Shown here one piece after another: positions 1 to 10,491 of a DNA stretch of 27,158 bases (the first letter of the stretch is position 1; the number at the start of each line of letters is the position of its first letter). Both the position numbers and the translations under genes were made by a program. The notes under the pieces were generated by a model that was not told where the DNA came from, did no database searches, and saw only the letters and a program-made list of their open reading frames with translations. This DNA comes from Trichosphaerium sp. ATCC 40318 (Eukaryota > Discosea > Flabellinia > Trichosidae). The stretch lies in NCBI GenBank assembly GCA_038496445.1, contig JALMLS010000258.1, positions 1 to 27,158 on the forward strand. Direction: 5' to 3'.

Positions 1-444
1 TCAGAACGATTAAATTCAGATGACAATTTACGCCTCGAAGATCCTCTCTGAGACGACCTTAACGAAGCCTTCTTGTCTGGTGTCGTTCTCTTCTCTGATC
101 TACGCTCTAAAGAGGTGCAACAGGTCAGTAAAATACAGACTCAAACTCGAACATTGCGTACTCTTTGAGCTCTTGGAGCCTCGAAGTGTTAGCGTCTTGC
201 TCCTGTGTTCTCGCGTTTTTGGTGCATACGATTCGTTCGCTAGTCTTAGCTGAAGTTCATCATTCTTTAACTGGAGAAGAGTTGCAGCCTTGGTCCTCTC
301 ACTTAAGCATACTTTGAGTTGCTGTACTTGAGCTCTTAAAGCAGCAACTTCGGAGTCTTCTCCTCGGAATTCGTCGAAACGAATAAACTTTGCTTTTGTA
401 TCAACTTGAGCCATATCATTCACGTCTAATGGAAAAGTTGCCAT
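1..444 (-). CDS. Coiled-coil protein, N-terminal part (runs off left edge)
   Basis: I start it at the ATG complementary to 442-444, giving a protein that begins MATFPLDVNDMAQVDTKAKF. The open frame extends further upstream but only from a TTG. Residues of roughly 30-70 form an amphipathic heptad stretch (AALRAQVQQLKVCLSERTK and what follows), typical of a coiled coil. A basic, Ser-rich stretch follows. Unspliced, the frame stops at a TAG near 100. A 34-base intron at 107-140 (donor GTCTGT, acceptor TTTAG) would instead join 141-444 to an open Arg/Ser-rich exon at 1-106 that continues off the window. The exon lengths fit the phase, but the donor is weak, and a GTTTGA donor just upstream also keeps the frame. 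No family recognised; the function is unknown. Confidence 0.5.
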
Positions 445-1771
445 GTCACCTTTAGGCGCAAGACCTTGTGTAAGATATGGAGATAGTTTATTCAACGCAT
501 GAATGTTATGTGAGACCTAGTGATGAAACAAATTAATTCACTTTTGTCTCCTTTGAATATATTTTTTTTGAATTTTTTTAGTGATGAAAGATACCTTTGT
601 AATGCATCTACCAGAATAAAGATCCTGTAGAACGAACATATCTGATGAAGCCATACCAAGGCGCCAACAAGCGTCAAGATACTTTTCAATATTTTCCTAT
701 TTTGACAAAAGTCAGAGAGAAACCAATAAAAACAATGACGTAATGAGAGGAAGGAAAGAGAAAACAGCAAACTTGTCTTTTTTTTCGGTTTTGGAAATCT
801 GCGAGTGATTTCTTGTTTTTTTGTGTACTGAGCTTGCTTTGTCGTTAACTAGGCGTGAGTGTTACGTACACATTCTTGTAGCATATGCAGATGATCTTCA
901 GTGTTGAATTTTTTTATAAAGTTCGGAAGAAGCTTGTTAATCAACCTGTTAAGTATAAATAAGATAATCTACAGTTACAACGCGATCGCAGACAATAATT
1001 TTTTTTGCAAATTCGGTTTTTTGGCGCTTTTTGTTTCAAAACAGTTTGTACGCGTTCACATATACGTACTTGCATAATATAACACCAGTCTTCAACGATG
1101 CGAAGATATCATGCTGGTTTGGTACCGGTTCTTCAATAACCGCCTCTATCCACTGCAATAAGCGTAACTCCCACGTAATATCGCGTTTTTCATGCTTCTA
1201 AGGGATGTTGTGAGTAACAAATGTGACAATTTCTAATAACATGTACAGTCGCATAATAACCAGAGCCTTTACCTAACAAGCGTATTAGCGGTACGATAAA
1301 GCAGATTTTTCTGAAAACAAAAAGACTTTGAACAAAAAAAAAGCGCTATCAGCGCAGCAACGACAAGAACACATTGATAGCAAACAAGTAAAGACAATAC
1401 TAACCGAAAGTTTTTTCTTTCGTTTTGCTGGTATCTGCAACGCCGTTGAGCATTAGCTTATTGTACAAATTCTCCTTTAAAACAGCGCTAGCAAGCCAAT
1501 TCCGCCTCCCTCAAAACAAGATTACCCCGAGAATTTGCAAGAATTTCAAAAAACAAAAAAATCTTGCTATTGGCTTAAAACTATCCTACGGTATGCTTAA
1601 AACCACTGTGGTGCACTAGAAACAACTCCGACGCAGTTTCCTTAAAGAATCGAAGGGTTTTTGTTGAAAATTTTTTTATATCTACAAGTTGTCAACCTCT
1701 ATTATCTCATCACTGTCTTCTTTCTTATGAGGCACTAATAAGCAAATAATCTAGATCAAAAAAACTTAGTT
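445..1771. other. Intergenic region, no gene recognised
   Basis: AT-rich, with many short T and A runs. The open frames here (for example minus 492-770 and plus 1425-1619) are low-complexity and match no family or splice pattern. It should contain the promoter of the coiled-coil gene on its left and the 3' end of the metalloprotease gene on its right, but I can point to no specific signal. Confidence 0.4.
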
Positions 1772-4700
1772 TCATGTAACCGCGTAGATAGGTTCTACAA
1801 GTAGGAAAAAAAAACGTACAAGGCATACGAAACAGATGCAGGCAAGGCTTAGAAGTACAATACCGATGATAAGGTACGTTCTATACTCTTCCCAAAATTG
1901 CGTGTTACTGTCATTAATCTGAGCAACTGGCGATGCTGATACCGCCGTTGCTATTTTGAATCGACCTACCCCAGTTTTGAGTACTTCATTGCTGTCCAGG
2001 GACAAAGGGTAGGTTCCAAGTTGTATTAAGTACTCCTAATAAAATCGTTAAGCCGGAGTTGTAACACAATTTTTTTTGGGCCTGTTTTTTTAGTGTACCT
2101 TTCCCACTTGCGCTTTAAAGGTAACTCTACTTTTAAAATCGCAGTCATCTGAACTGCATTCAAGTAATGTTTCTTCTTTGAGCGATTGACAGTCATTAGT
2201 GGCATAGACAGCCATCTGCATGCGAAACATTAGAAAAAAGAAGAAAAAAAAAGGTTTCTTCTTTTTCTTAAAGTAATTGACACGTGCCTTTGTGTCAACA
2301 TCAGTGAGTTGGCATGTGTCAATTGTCACAGAATTATTTGTTGTGGATTTCCACTTGAACCATATATCAGCTCCTATACCCGACTCTCCTGCTATAATAC
2401 AACTAGACAAATTTTGTGCAAGAATTCCGGTAGTAGCCCTTTACAAAAACAAATTATGATATGTAACCGGTATTTGGACGTACTCTGTATTATCCCAAGG
2501 AAACAATCCAAAACCAGATATATTTAACGCTCTAACGCATTCATCGGCGACTATAAGGGCGTGTCAGAGCAGAACGAAGACGACGGAAAAACAAAAACAC
2601 AAAAAGCGCTTGGTTTTTTTTTCCAAAAACTTCGAGTCATACCTGAGACTGTTATTGGTAACGGTGCTTCTGGTTCTGATTCAACAAGACAATTGGGATA
2701 TCTATACCTGACCTCTTGTTCAATAAATTGTCTTATAACCCAGTTAACCCTTGAGCTGTTATTTCCGTAATAGTTCTCTCTTCCCATGTACAAATTTATA
2801 TCATCAAGACTACCACCGATTTTACTGTTATCACAATAGCTCATGATAGATCCTACAATGTGATAAAAGTGAGTGATAATGAGTTTCACTCGATAAAGAA
2901 AAAATACCTCCTGTTCCAGGAATGGTTTCTTCTCCGCTGTAGCAATTATCTTCCTGAGAACAAAAAACTTAACAAAAATTTGTACTGAAAAAGTTTTTGA
3001 TGAAATCTACCTCATTGTTACATTGGTCAATTGGAGGTGTGGGAAGCTTTCCATAGTCAAAACAATCCAAGTCTTCCTCTTTATTGTAGCAATGTGTATG
3101 TTGACTATTAAAGTTGTGACCTATGACAAATGAGTAAGTAATGGCTTTGTCACAAGCAAAAAAAAAGCGAAAAACTGTTTCTCTTCATCAGTTTTTTATC
3201 AGTGTTTTTTTTCCTTGCAAACCTTACCAATTTCGTGGCCAATAATTACAGTTTCCCATTTCAGATCTAATCTCCTTGTGCCTGAAATACCTTTTGGATA
3301 TCAAAATGTGAGTCATACACAACAAAGGTTCGGGCAAGAAAGTGATTGAAAACATACCAAATGGACTTTGTGTACAAACATCTCCAAGGTAAGCTTCACC
3401 ACCAACGCCAACACCTATTATGAGGTGTACTATACCAACGTTGTTTTGAGGTATTAAAGCGCTCTTGGAGCCACTGTTGATGAACAAGAAAGATTAGTTA
3501 TGAAAGTTGTTTTTTGTATTTACTGGCAATGTGAGTGTACCTCTTATACTCCAAAGCTAATCTACGTAAAGCAGCAGCGCGATAAGAATCATAAGGAGCA
3601 TTATATTGTGCATCAGAGGGCCACGGTTGTGACTCTAAGATGGGAAAATTAGTTCATTTTAAGGAGAGGTAATGCTTTAAATAAATATGGGTTATTCTTT
3701 GTAAGGCACGTGCCTAGTTCTGGGTAGAACGAAGATTCTGCTATTATTAGACGCACACCCAAGTCTCTTACATACATTGTATTTATACGGTTAACTACAG
3801 TAGCAATATGATCGCTAGCAGCCCGATCTGCGTGGTCACCGCTATCATTAAAAAATTTATAGAATGTGTGATCTGTCTCAAAAGACACCTATGAAAGGCA
3901 TTAATATCCTTGGTTTATAATTTAATATGGAAGGGTACCCTGACTTCGTATACTGGTTGCCAGTCAGAGAAAGATGTTGGACAGTCTCTAAAGTACTTGT
4001 TAATGGGTTTTGATGCGTTAGTGGCCACGTGCTTGCACTACAAAACGTACATCTCAAATCTGCGTTTGCCCCTCTTTTTACCACGTTTTTTATACTGGTA
4101 GCTTTTAGGGTGGTTATGTGTTCCACATTTAAAAGAATGCATTGGATCTTCATAGCCAGGAATACCTTCTTCATGACTATTCAATGCTAACGTGTCTCCT
4201 TGTAGATGACCAGTAAACCAAGATTTCTACAAAAAAAAAACATCAAAAAACGTCTCCACAGTGCTCCCATTGTGAAACATTGCTGCTTTCAATGAAAAAA
4301 CCCTACACCATAGATCACGTGTATTAAAGATATTTAAACATAAAATTCCCGCCACCACGTGATCACCATGTGCATCTTAAAGACTTTTTGGTTTTTTTTT
4401 TCTTGAAAGAAACTAACCTTGTCGTGTATCCAAGCTGTCACGTTTCTAGATTCGTGAAGCGTCAAAAAAACTTGAGATTCAATATCTGACGTGATATGGC
4501 CTGTAAAAAAATGGGACTCTAAAGAAAAAAAGGTAGTTAGCACAGAGGGAGCAGTACGTCAATAAAAAGATGATTTTTTTTTTGAACTGAATTTTCTTTT
4601 TTCAAAAGCCTCTTATAAAGTTGTAACTCCAGAAAAACGCGTAATCTGATATCTTGTCATTATCGGCGATTTTTCAAAGCGAGTTTGAACGATAAACCAA

Positions 4701-5058
4701 AACTAGCCAAATGTACTTTAAACCATAAGCTAATAGTATTTTTACCTGGTATGCGCTTATACCCTTGTCCAGCAACGAAGATCCGTGCGTCCTTTGCGTA
4801 TGGACTGTGTTCCTTGTGTAAAGTATATCCACGCCTTTCAACTACCCCACTGTGCTCCAGTGTAAGTTTCGCCGGTGTTTTTAATACAAATGTACCGTTT
4901 ATTGGTGTAAGCGTGTAATTCAAACTCCACACCCTCTCCATGCGCGTGTGGGTTTGATATTAACTCCTCAAATGAAATTGATTCTGTAGAGACACTTACT
5001 ATTCCAAAAAGCAACTACCTGTTGTTAGAATGATAAAAAAAGGTGTATTAAAGGCCAT
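1772..5058 (-). CDS. Membrane-anchored metzincin metalloprotease, reprolysin/M12B-like, 18 exons
   Basis: Predicted 671-residue secreted-pathway zinc protease. Exons (high to low): 5058-5019, 4998-4896, 4849-4746, 4652-4588, 4516-4418, 4302-4252, 4226-4047, 3888-3714, 3634-3541, 3473-3358, 3281-3228, 3120-3011, 2953-2908, 2852-2643, 2550-2484, 2402-2282, 2215-2099, 2035-1772. The order is a short hydrophobic leader (MAFNTPFFIILTT), a propeptide, a polybasic cleavage site (KKRGKKRGKRR, about 200-210), and a catalytic domain. The zinc motif HEIGHNFNSQH (358-368) is split by an intron. The Met-turn is SIMSYC (414-419). A Cys-containing domain resembling pre-peptidase C-terminal (PPC) domains follows at about 484-607, then a transmembrane helix (about 638-658) and a short tail. 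Metzincins cleave extracellular or surface proteins; substrate unknown. The exon sum is divisible by three. The 3713/3635 intron appears to use a GC donor, because the nearby GT breaks the frame. The first introns are the least certain. Confidence 0.85.
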
Positions 5059-5601
5059 ACGATTAAATACAAAGCACAATTCATAGCTTGTAGTAATTAC
5101 GGGGATTTTTGGGGCCAAACGCTTACACTCCCAACGTAGAGCCCAAATACGCCGCAATACCTGCCGTCTGTTGGTGGTCTTTTATAGATTTTACTTAACT
5201 AATTTAAGCTCAACAACCTCAATACACGTCACGTCACTTGTTATCAAATGCAACTTGAAGATAATAAGCAGTATCTAGCTGGGCCTATCTACTATTAAAG
5301 TACTTTTACAAGTTTCCTTTTTTGAGAAGCTCTTTCTCAATTTTTTTGTGTTTTTTTTTGGTTCAGCTTCTGAAGCAAGATGCATCATACTGTTCTGGAA
5401 TGATTGAGATACTCAAAAGAGTATACGCTGAAAAAAGTAAAGAGTTTTTGACGTCCGTATTCTATATTTATTCTTAAGACCGCTATTAATGCTCGAGAAA
5501 GCAGTCTTGCCTTTCATATTGTTATATAAATGCGTCGTGGCATACTTTAAAAGCAAGTCGTCATAGTACATTTATGGGTGAAAATATTGCATGCAATCAT
5601 T
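5059..5601. other. Intergenic region, no gene recognised
   Basis: AT-rich spacer between the start of the metalloprotease gene and the 3' end of the MORN-like gene, both on the minus strand. It should hold the metalloprotease promoter. I see no open frame with family character and no repeat worth naming. Confidence 0.4.
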
Positions 5602-7317
5602 TCACTTTTGTAGAGAAGGTAGCAACCCTGGCATAGATAACTCAGGAGACGGTTCCAGATCTGGTAGTGAATCGAAATCTCCTATTTCTTGAGTAGGTTC
5701 AAGCTCTGGCATTGAACTTGAATCTTCTTCTGACTCAGTGACTGTCCTCCCTAATTCTTGAGTACGTTCCAACTCTGGCATTGAACTTGAATCTTCTTCT
5801 GACTCTGTGACTGTCCTAATGTTATCAAGAGCTTCCTGTTTAGTGATAACAACAAAGCCACCATTTGGTAGACTTTGTACGACATAACCTGGAGGTATTA
5901 CAGTACCGTCATGATACATGTCTTCCTTTACTAGAACACCATTTATATCCCAATCCCTATACCATCCGCAAAATTCTCCATTTTGAATCCATCTTTCTGC
6001 ACTTCGTTGACCATTATCGTACCACTCAACATGTACACCTTCTCTTATATCATTTTTTTTCTCTATTATACTTCGAACCTTTCCATTCTCATGCCATGTC
6101 TTGTGTTCACCTTGTATCTTGTCTCTACGACAATAGTACAACTCTTGTAGTTGTCCATTAGGATACCACTCTTTATGCTCGCCTTCTTGGCGTCCACGCC
6201 TGAAAAACATTTGCATATGCTGAACTCCATTTTCATACCAACGAGTTACAGTTCCTTCAACACGACCTCTTCTGATATGACACTGTTCCTTTAAAGTACC
6301 ATTTCTATGATACGTACTTACTCTACCAACCCTTTCACCATGGCTAACATAATACTCAATCTTGACTTGACCGTTACGATACCACTCTTTGACATCTCCT
6401 TTTTCTTCACCTCGTTTAAACTTTTTTTGTATTTTCATTTGACCATTAGTAAACCACTCTGTTGATAGACCTTGACGTATACCATTCTTGAAATTCTGTT
6501 CTGCCTGTATTTGACCAGACTCATACCAAATTTGTTGTTTTCCATGTCTGATACCTTGTTTGAAATTCCCTTCTCTGTGCTGTGTTCCATCCTTGTACCA
6601 TATCTTCACAGTGCCATGTCGCCTATCCCTTTTCATAAAACTCTCTGTTTGAAGCTGTCCATTCTCAAACCAACTCTTGTGAGGACCTTCCCTCTTCCCT
6701 GCAACAACTTGTCCACGTTTTTTTATCTTACCATTCTCATGCCAAAACGCCCACTCTCCTTCCGGCACACCATTATGTACAGTCTGTATAGCAGCGAGAT
6801 TCCCATTCGGATGCCATTCCCTCATCGTACCGCCCATAACACCGCGTTCTGCAAATTCAATCCGCCGTCTCAACGTTCCGTCTTCGTACCACTCTGTGGA
6901 CCTTGTATCGCGTGTTTCTACTGCTACAGCACCGCTTGGGTACCATTTAATCCAAGGACCAACGCGATTAAGATCATAGTCGAAATGAGTCTTCACGGCA
7001 GCTTCCTTTGATAATGTATGCCTATTTAATGCGTAAACAACGTAAAAAGAACGATTTTTAAAGTTGTTGTACCATTTAGTAAACGGTTCTATCCCAAAAG
7101 TGCAAATATACTGCTGTATCTCGTTTGGCAAGTCTAATAAGCGCGTTGCGTGTAGGCTAACTACAGTTGATTGTAAGTGTACAAAAAAATACCTAGATGG
7201 TCTCGTACAGTCTCTAGGCATTGCTTTAGCCCTAGGGGGTGCAAATGATGGTCTGTTCGCTAGAATAAAGGCCGCATCAACTTCGATAGATTCCTCGTTT
7301 AGGTGGAACTTCTTCAT
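5602..7317 (-). CDS. Intronless MORN-like (YwqK/MORN_2-type) repeat protein, 571 aa
   Basis: A single uninterrupted 571-residue frame from an ATG at 7317. From about residue 120 to 480 it consists of about fifteen repeats with a 24-residue period, on the pattern W-Y/H/F-x-N/D-G-x, then a variable strand, then x-G-x-x-x-G (for example TEWYEDGTLRRRIEF, HKSWFENGQLQTESF, HKEWYPNGQLQELYY). Such repeats form beta-hairpin ladders used for binding. Ahead of them, RLLDLPNEIQQYICTF (about 60-75) resembles the start of an F-box, which would make it a substrate adaptor for ubiquitin ligase. That is an inference. The C-terminal tail is acidic and Ser/Pro-rich, with a perfect-start 23-residue duplication. 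The gene has no introns, unlike its neighbours. The F-box-like plus MORN-like layout recalls families common in large DNA viruses of protists, so transfer is possible. A short GT...AG segment near 7160-7191 was considered an intron, but its removal breaks the frame. Confidence 0.85.
   Translation of the reverse strand: MKKFHLNEESIEVDAAFILANRPSFAPPRAKAMPRDCTRPSRYFFVHLQSTVVSLHATRLLDLPNEIQQYICTFGIEPFTKWYNNFKNRSFYVVYALNRHTLSKEAAVKTHFDYDLNRVGPWIKWYPSGAVAVETRDTRSTEWYEDGTLRRRIEFAERGVMGGTMREWHPNGNLAAIQTVHNGVPEGEWAFWHENGKIKKRGQVVAGKREGPHKSWFENGQLQTESFMKRDRRHGTVKIWYKDGTQHREGNFKQGIRHGKQQIWYESGQIQAEQNFKNGIRQGLSTEWFTNGQMKIQKKFKRGEEKGDVKEWYRNGQVKIEYYVSHGERVGRVSTYHRNGTLKEQCHIRRGRVEGTVTRWYENGVQHMQMFFRRGRQEGEHKEWYPNGQLQELYYCRRDKIQGEHKTWHENGKVRSIIEKKNDIREGVHVEWYDNGQRSAERWIQNGEFCGWYRDWDINGVLVKEDMYHDGTVIPPGYVVQSLPNGGFVVITKQEALDNIRTVTESEEDSSSMPELERTQELGRTVTESEEDSSSMPELEPTQEIGDFDSLPDLEPSPELSMPGLLPSLQK
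5704..5841 (-). repeat. 69-bp tandem duplication in the tail of the MORN-like gene
   Basis: Two adjacent, nearly identical copies begin at about 5704 and 5773 (offset 69 bp). They encode two copies of a 23-residue acidic unit beginning TVTESEEDSSSMPELE. The few differences between copies point to a recent in-frame duplication. Confidence 0.85.
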
Positions 7318-7712
7318 AGTACGTAGCGTAACGGGAGGTGATTTTTATAGTTCAATGTTTTCGAGACTTGCCCAAAAAAGGCAAGACTTATCACGGTTAA
7401 GTCATTATCATTCCTCGTGATTTATACACGCTTAGCCGCTTCAGGCATTGTTCAAGATGTTGCACTAAGCTGTTGCCACCAAGGATCCAACGCAGAACGA
7501 TGAAAAACACGTTGCTTTTATATGTGATCAAGTGAAGTGTAGCGGCACGCAAAGCGTCGCAAACTGACGTCAACAATACATAAATATGGGACAATACATT
7601 GTAGTTGCGTAATTGTCGTAGTCAAGTTGTGTTTACCAATGGAGTTTGTGGTATAGTACACAAATGGGTCTAGAAATAGAAAAGAAAGGGTAGAATCTTT
7701 TTTGATCAGTAA
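7318..7712. promoter_or_regulatory. Probable former shared promoter between the MORN-like gene and Ras
   Basis: No gene is recognised here. If the LINE at 7722-13863 is removed together with one target copy, this stretch plus about 11 bases becomes the whole spacer between the minus-strand MORN-like start (7317) and the plus-strand Ras start (13884). It may therefore have been a short divergent promoter of about 400 bp. This is inferred from layout only; I see no unambiguous promoter element. Confidence 0.35.
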
Positions 7713-7721
7713 ATAATTACG
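7713..7721. repeat. Candidate LINE target-site duplication, copy 1 (ATAATTACG)
   Basis: The 9-mer ATAATTACG here is repeated at 13864-13872, immediately outside the other end of the LINE. Upstream bases are also similar (GTAA versus GTG). A 9-base AT-rich match can arise by chance, so this is a candidate only. Confidence 0.45.
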
Positions 7722-8331
7722 TTGACTTCTTTCAACACAGTGGTAGGTAAAAGATATTGACTAGTATTACTAGGTAGATAATAATGTTGATTAAACTAAT
7801 AATGCGTTCTATTTACTGATTGAAATGTTTGGTATGATTGATGTTCATGCTAGGGGAGAATCTTTTTAGCACCGTAACCTACGTAGAAATATAGCTTAGA
7901 AAAATCCTACTCATATTGACTGTATATACGCTAGTCAACTTCAGTATTCTCTCGTGAAGCGAGAGTTGTAGCTTGATACTCTTGAATGTTATACACTTTT
8001 TTTTTCATGATTGATATTAGACTATTATCAATCACTTGGCACTCGAGGTGCCGTAATACACTGATTGATGACCAATATCCCCTTGAATGCGTATCTGTGA
8101 TTACACACTAGTAGCTTTTAGACACAACCTTGCTCTGGTAGCAAGGTTTGGCGTTTAATTACTGCACCTTTTTTTTTTTTGATTGACATTTTCGTTATTT
8201 GCGATGACAGTAGGGAAGAATATTATTATCACCAAGAAAGAAAGAAAGTGATGATATTTACCCAGGAGAACCCCGTTGACTACCTAAAGAGTCCTCTGCA
8301 AGCAGAGTTGGTTCTCCTGCTATAAAGATGT
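7722..8331 (-). other. Structured region, presumed LINE 3' UTR (serial stem-loops)
   Basis: At least eight short stems occur in about 600 bases: GTTGA/TCAAC (7721-7736), CTAGTATTACTAG (7761-7773), TTGACT/AGTCAA (7916-7938), CTCTCG/CGAGAG (7949-7965), GATTGATA/TATCAATC (8009-8033), GGCAC/GTGCC (8038-8052), AACCTTGCT/AGCAAGGTT (8126-8148), and AGGAGAACC/GGTTCTCCT (8264-8318) enclosing CTCTGC/GCAGAG. LINE reverse transcriptases often recognise folded 3' ends, so this could be the recognition structure. That role is inferred. No coding potential was seen. Confidence 0.5.
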
Positions 8332-8927
8332 TTACGTTATTTCTTCGTTATTGGTAGGGAATGATGGTATAGCATAAGTGATAGGTGTGAATTTGTTAAT
8401 TTGTTTGGTGAGAGCTTCCCACCGGACGTATTGAGTGGATATGTGTAGACCTTTTGCTTTTTTTATTTCCGTAGTGTTAGTGCATCTATGTCTGTATTTG
8501 AGGTATAGAGAAATAATGTATAGGTGGTTTAGTTTTGTAGCTAAGTGCGAGACAGTGTATTGTGTTTTAATGTTGAGTTTGGTGGTGAGTTCTTGTAGCA
8601 GTTCCGAAGTAACGTAACCTTGTGACCCACGGAAGTTTACTTTGGATTGGTTGTCATGGGTGAGGTACCAGGGCGTTATGTTGTAGTCTTTATGTTTGTA
8701 TATGATGTCAGGATTGCCTATTTTAGCTAATTCAATGAGGTCTTTAGTTGGTTTGTGCTTTCTGTTGGGTGGCCATTTGTCTTTGCAGATGAGGTTGTTA
8801 CCCCCAGCATGAGTGTTGTATAGTTTTGTTGGGTTTGTGTTTACTGATTTGTTAAGAAATTCATGTATGATGCGGTTAGTGTGGAGTTTGATGTTTATAT
8901 TAATCGTGTTATTTTGGCAAATGCACA
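8332..8927 (-). pseudogene. LINE ORF, C-terminal tail beyond the zinc knuckle (separated by the insertion)
   Basis: An open minus-strand frame of about 195 codons ending in TAA at 8332-8334. It contains stretches such as NTNPTKLYNTHAGGNNL and YNITPWYLTHDNQSK, and has the same Asn/Thr/Lys-rich, G-poor character as the RT frame. When the 1,888-bp element and one TGCACA copy are removed, it continues in exact phase from the zinc knuckle (reading through ...FTHMCICQNN...). I recognise no domain in it. On its own it has no ATG start and would not be expressed. Confidence 0.75.
8922..8927. repeat. Target-site duplication of the foldback element, left copy (TGCACA)
   Basis: TGCACA lies directly outside the left inverted terminus, which begins GGTCTGAAAATTATCA at 8928. 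An identical TGCACA lies directly outside the right terminus at 10816-10821. Collapsing the two copies to one rejoins the LINE reading frame, which independently supports the assignment. Confidence 0.88.
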
Positions 8928-8940
8928 GGTCTGAAAATTA

Positions 8941-9325
8941 TCATGGTATTATACCGTATTTTATGGTATAATCACCTTTTATGGTACAAGCTCAGTATAA
9001 TCCATAATTATACCATATAATTATACCATAAAATATGGTATAATACCATGTTTTTTGGACAAATGGTATAACAGCCATTATACCATGTTTATACCATATT
9101 TCAATTTATAGAATATAATTATACCATAAACCATGGTACTATACCATGGTATTATACCACATTTTACAGTACATTATACCATGCATTATACCATATAATT
9201 ATACCATAAAACATGGTACTATACCATGGTATTATACTGCATTTTAAAGTATATTATACCATGCATTATACCATATAATTATACCATAAAACACAGTATT
9301 ATACCATGGTATTATACCGTATAAG
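8941..9325. repeat. Left arm: array of palindromic ATGGTATAAT-type units
   Basis: Dozens of overlapping, imperfect copies of ATGGTATAAT and its complement ATTATACCAT occur, many joined as palindromes such as ACCATGGTATTATACC. A longer unit of about 100 bases recurs at least twice (compare 9110-9180 with 9180-9250 and 9250-9320). It is inverted relative to the right arm and lies just inside the left terminus of the foldback element. Confidence 0.85.
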
Positions 9326-9634
9326 TATAAGTTAGTCAAAGCTCACTTGGTCTACACTTGATTTAATAGCCTTTGGCCCTACGCAAACGCCATACCACAC
9401 AATGCTTTGACAGTAGCCGTTATTGAACATAATTGGCATATAAATGTGTGAAAAACAGTTTTAAGAGAGAAATCTGGTAACGCGCCCCAATTGCGGGCGT
9501 TTTAGGGATAAATTGGCCAATTTTCTCCGATTGACAGTATTTGAGGAAGAAACCACTCCACGTACCCCATGTTAGAACGCTACAGTGGTAGACACACCAA
9601 AAACGCGTTTAGCGCTCGAAAAATGCCCATTTGC

Positions 9635-9660
9635 AAAAAACCTCCAATTGGAGGTTTTTT
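9635..9660. repeat. 26-bp perfect palindrome
   Basis: The sequence is A6, then CCTCCAATTGGAGG, then T6, and it is perfectly self-complementary over 26 bases. In the central part of the foldback element it could form a hairpin or cruciform. Its end in a T run resembles a terminator-like hairpin, but in this setting that is only a resemblance. Confidence 0.85.
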
Positions 9661-10490
9661 TCCCCGGCTCTCATTTTTTTCTCCCCTCCATAGGCATTTT
9701 TACACTCAATCAACGCCATACAGCCTCATTTACCAAATCAGGAGCAAAATTATTTATTTTTTTTTGACATTTTTGATATACGCTCCAATGCATGTTAAAA
9801 CACGTGAATAGTGCTATAAGGCCAAGTTGTTTCAGAGCCTACCCATTTTTTGAGTTTTTTGGTTTTTTTTGGATTTTTTTGGATTTTTTTGAATTTTTCC
9901 CTACTAAACGCCCGCATTTGCCAGAACAGATAGCATTTAGGCTTCACACCCATGCGTTGACCTTACGAGTGATATTGTAAACCAATTGGCTAAGTCAGAG
10001 CACAAAACTAAGTCTTGTCCAGTTTATCGCCCGCACAACACAAGGTACGCTAAAAGTAGTTGTTTTGAAGCCGCTTGCCATAGGTTTTAACCAAGCTAGA
10101 TAGATGATAAAAAAAAAACCAAGATGTGTTAGCTAACAGGTACAATTCTGCTAGAACTTGTTTCCGATGAAGTTGGCAGTTATTTTCATTTCTTTGTTTT
10201 AGTCTTGGTTTGGCTCCACCGCACAGGTCATTTGTTACTCCCAGTGCCGCCACCACAACAAAACAGCAATTTTTGTACGACTATTTATTTTGTGCATCAA
10301 GCCTTCACTAATTCTTCTTCTAGTTTTCATGCTATGTCCATTCGATGCACTTACAGCAAGTACAATATTTTTTTTGAAGGTTATTTGATGTGTCAACTAC
10401 CACAAAAGAGGATATGGACAAAACCAAAGGTCACGGATGTAAACAAAAAAATGTATTAATAAATGTGGTTTTATTATTAGAACAGTTTTT
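9661..10490. other. Core of the foldback element, no gene recognised
   Basis: Contains three close copies of a GGATTTTTTT-type T-rich unit around 9848-9897 and several short open frames (plus 9569-9811, minus 10050-10256) without recognisable domains. One CACGTG occurs at 9801. I find no transposase DDE region. Confidence 0.5.
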
Positions 10491-10491
10491 A

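Noticed and set aside
6472-7011. 179-codon plus-strand open frame
   Set aside because: Antisense shadow of the MORN-like repeats; the residues follow from the repeat codons and match no family.
7160-7195. 32-base GT...AG intron in the N-terminus of the MORN-like gene
   Set aside because: Removing it shifts the frame into an immediate stop, while the unspliced frame is open for 571 codons.
8160-8185. LINE poly-A tail at the T run
   Set aside because: Stem-loops of the same character continue on both sides and the better candidate duplication lies at 7713-7721, so the T run seems internal.
8435-8617. Plus-strand open frame starting MDMCRPFAFF
   Set aside because: It is the shadow of the minus-strand LINE tail, which is three times longer, in phase with the RNase H frame and has matching composition.
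9635-9660. Bacterial-type intrinsic terminator
   Set aside because: The hairpin plus T run fits by form, but the palindrome is symmetrical, lies inside a eukaryotic transposon and follows no gene.
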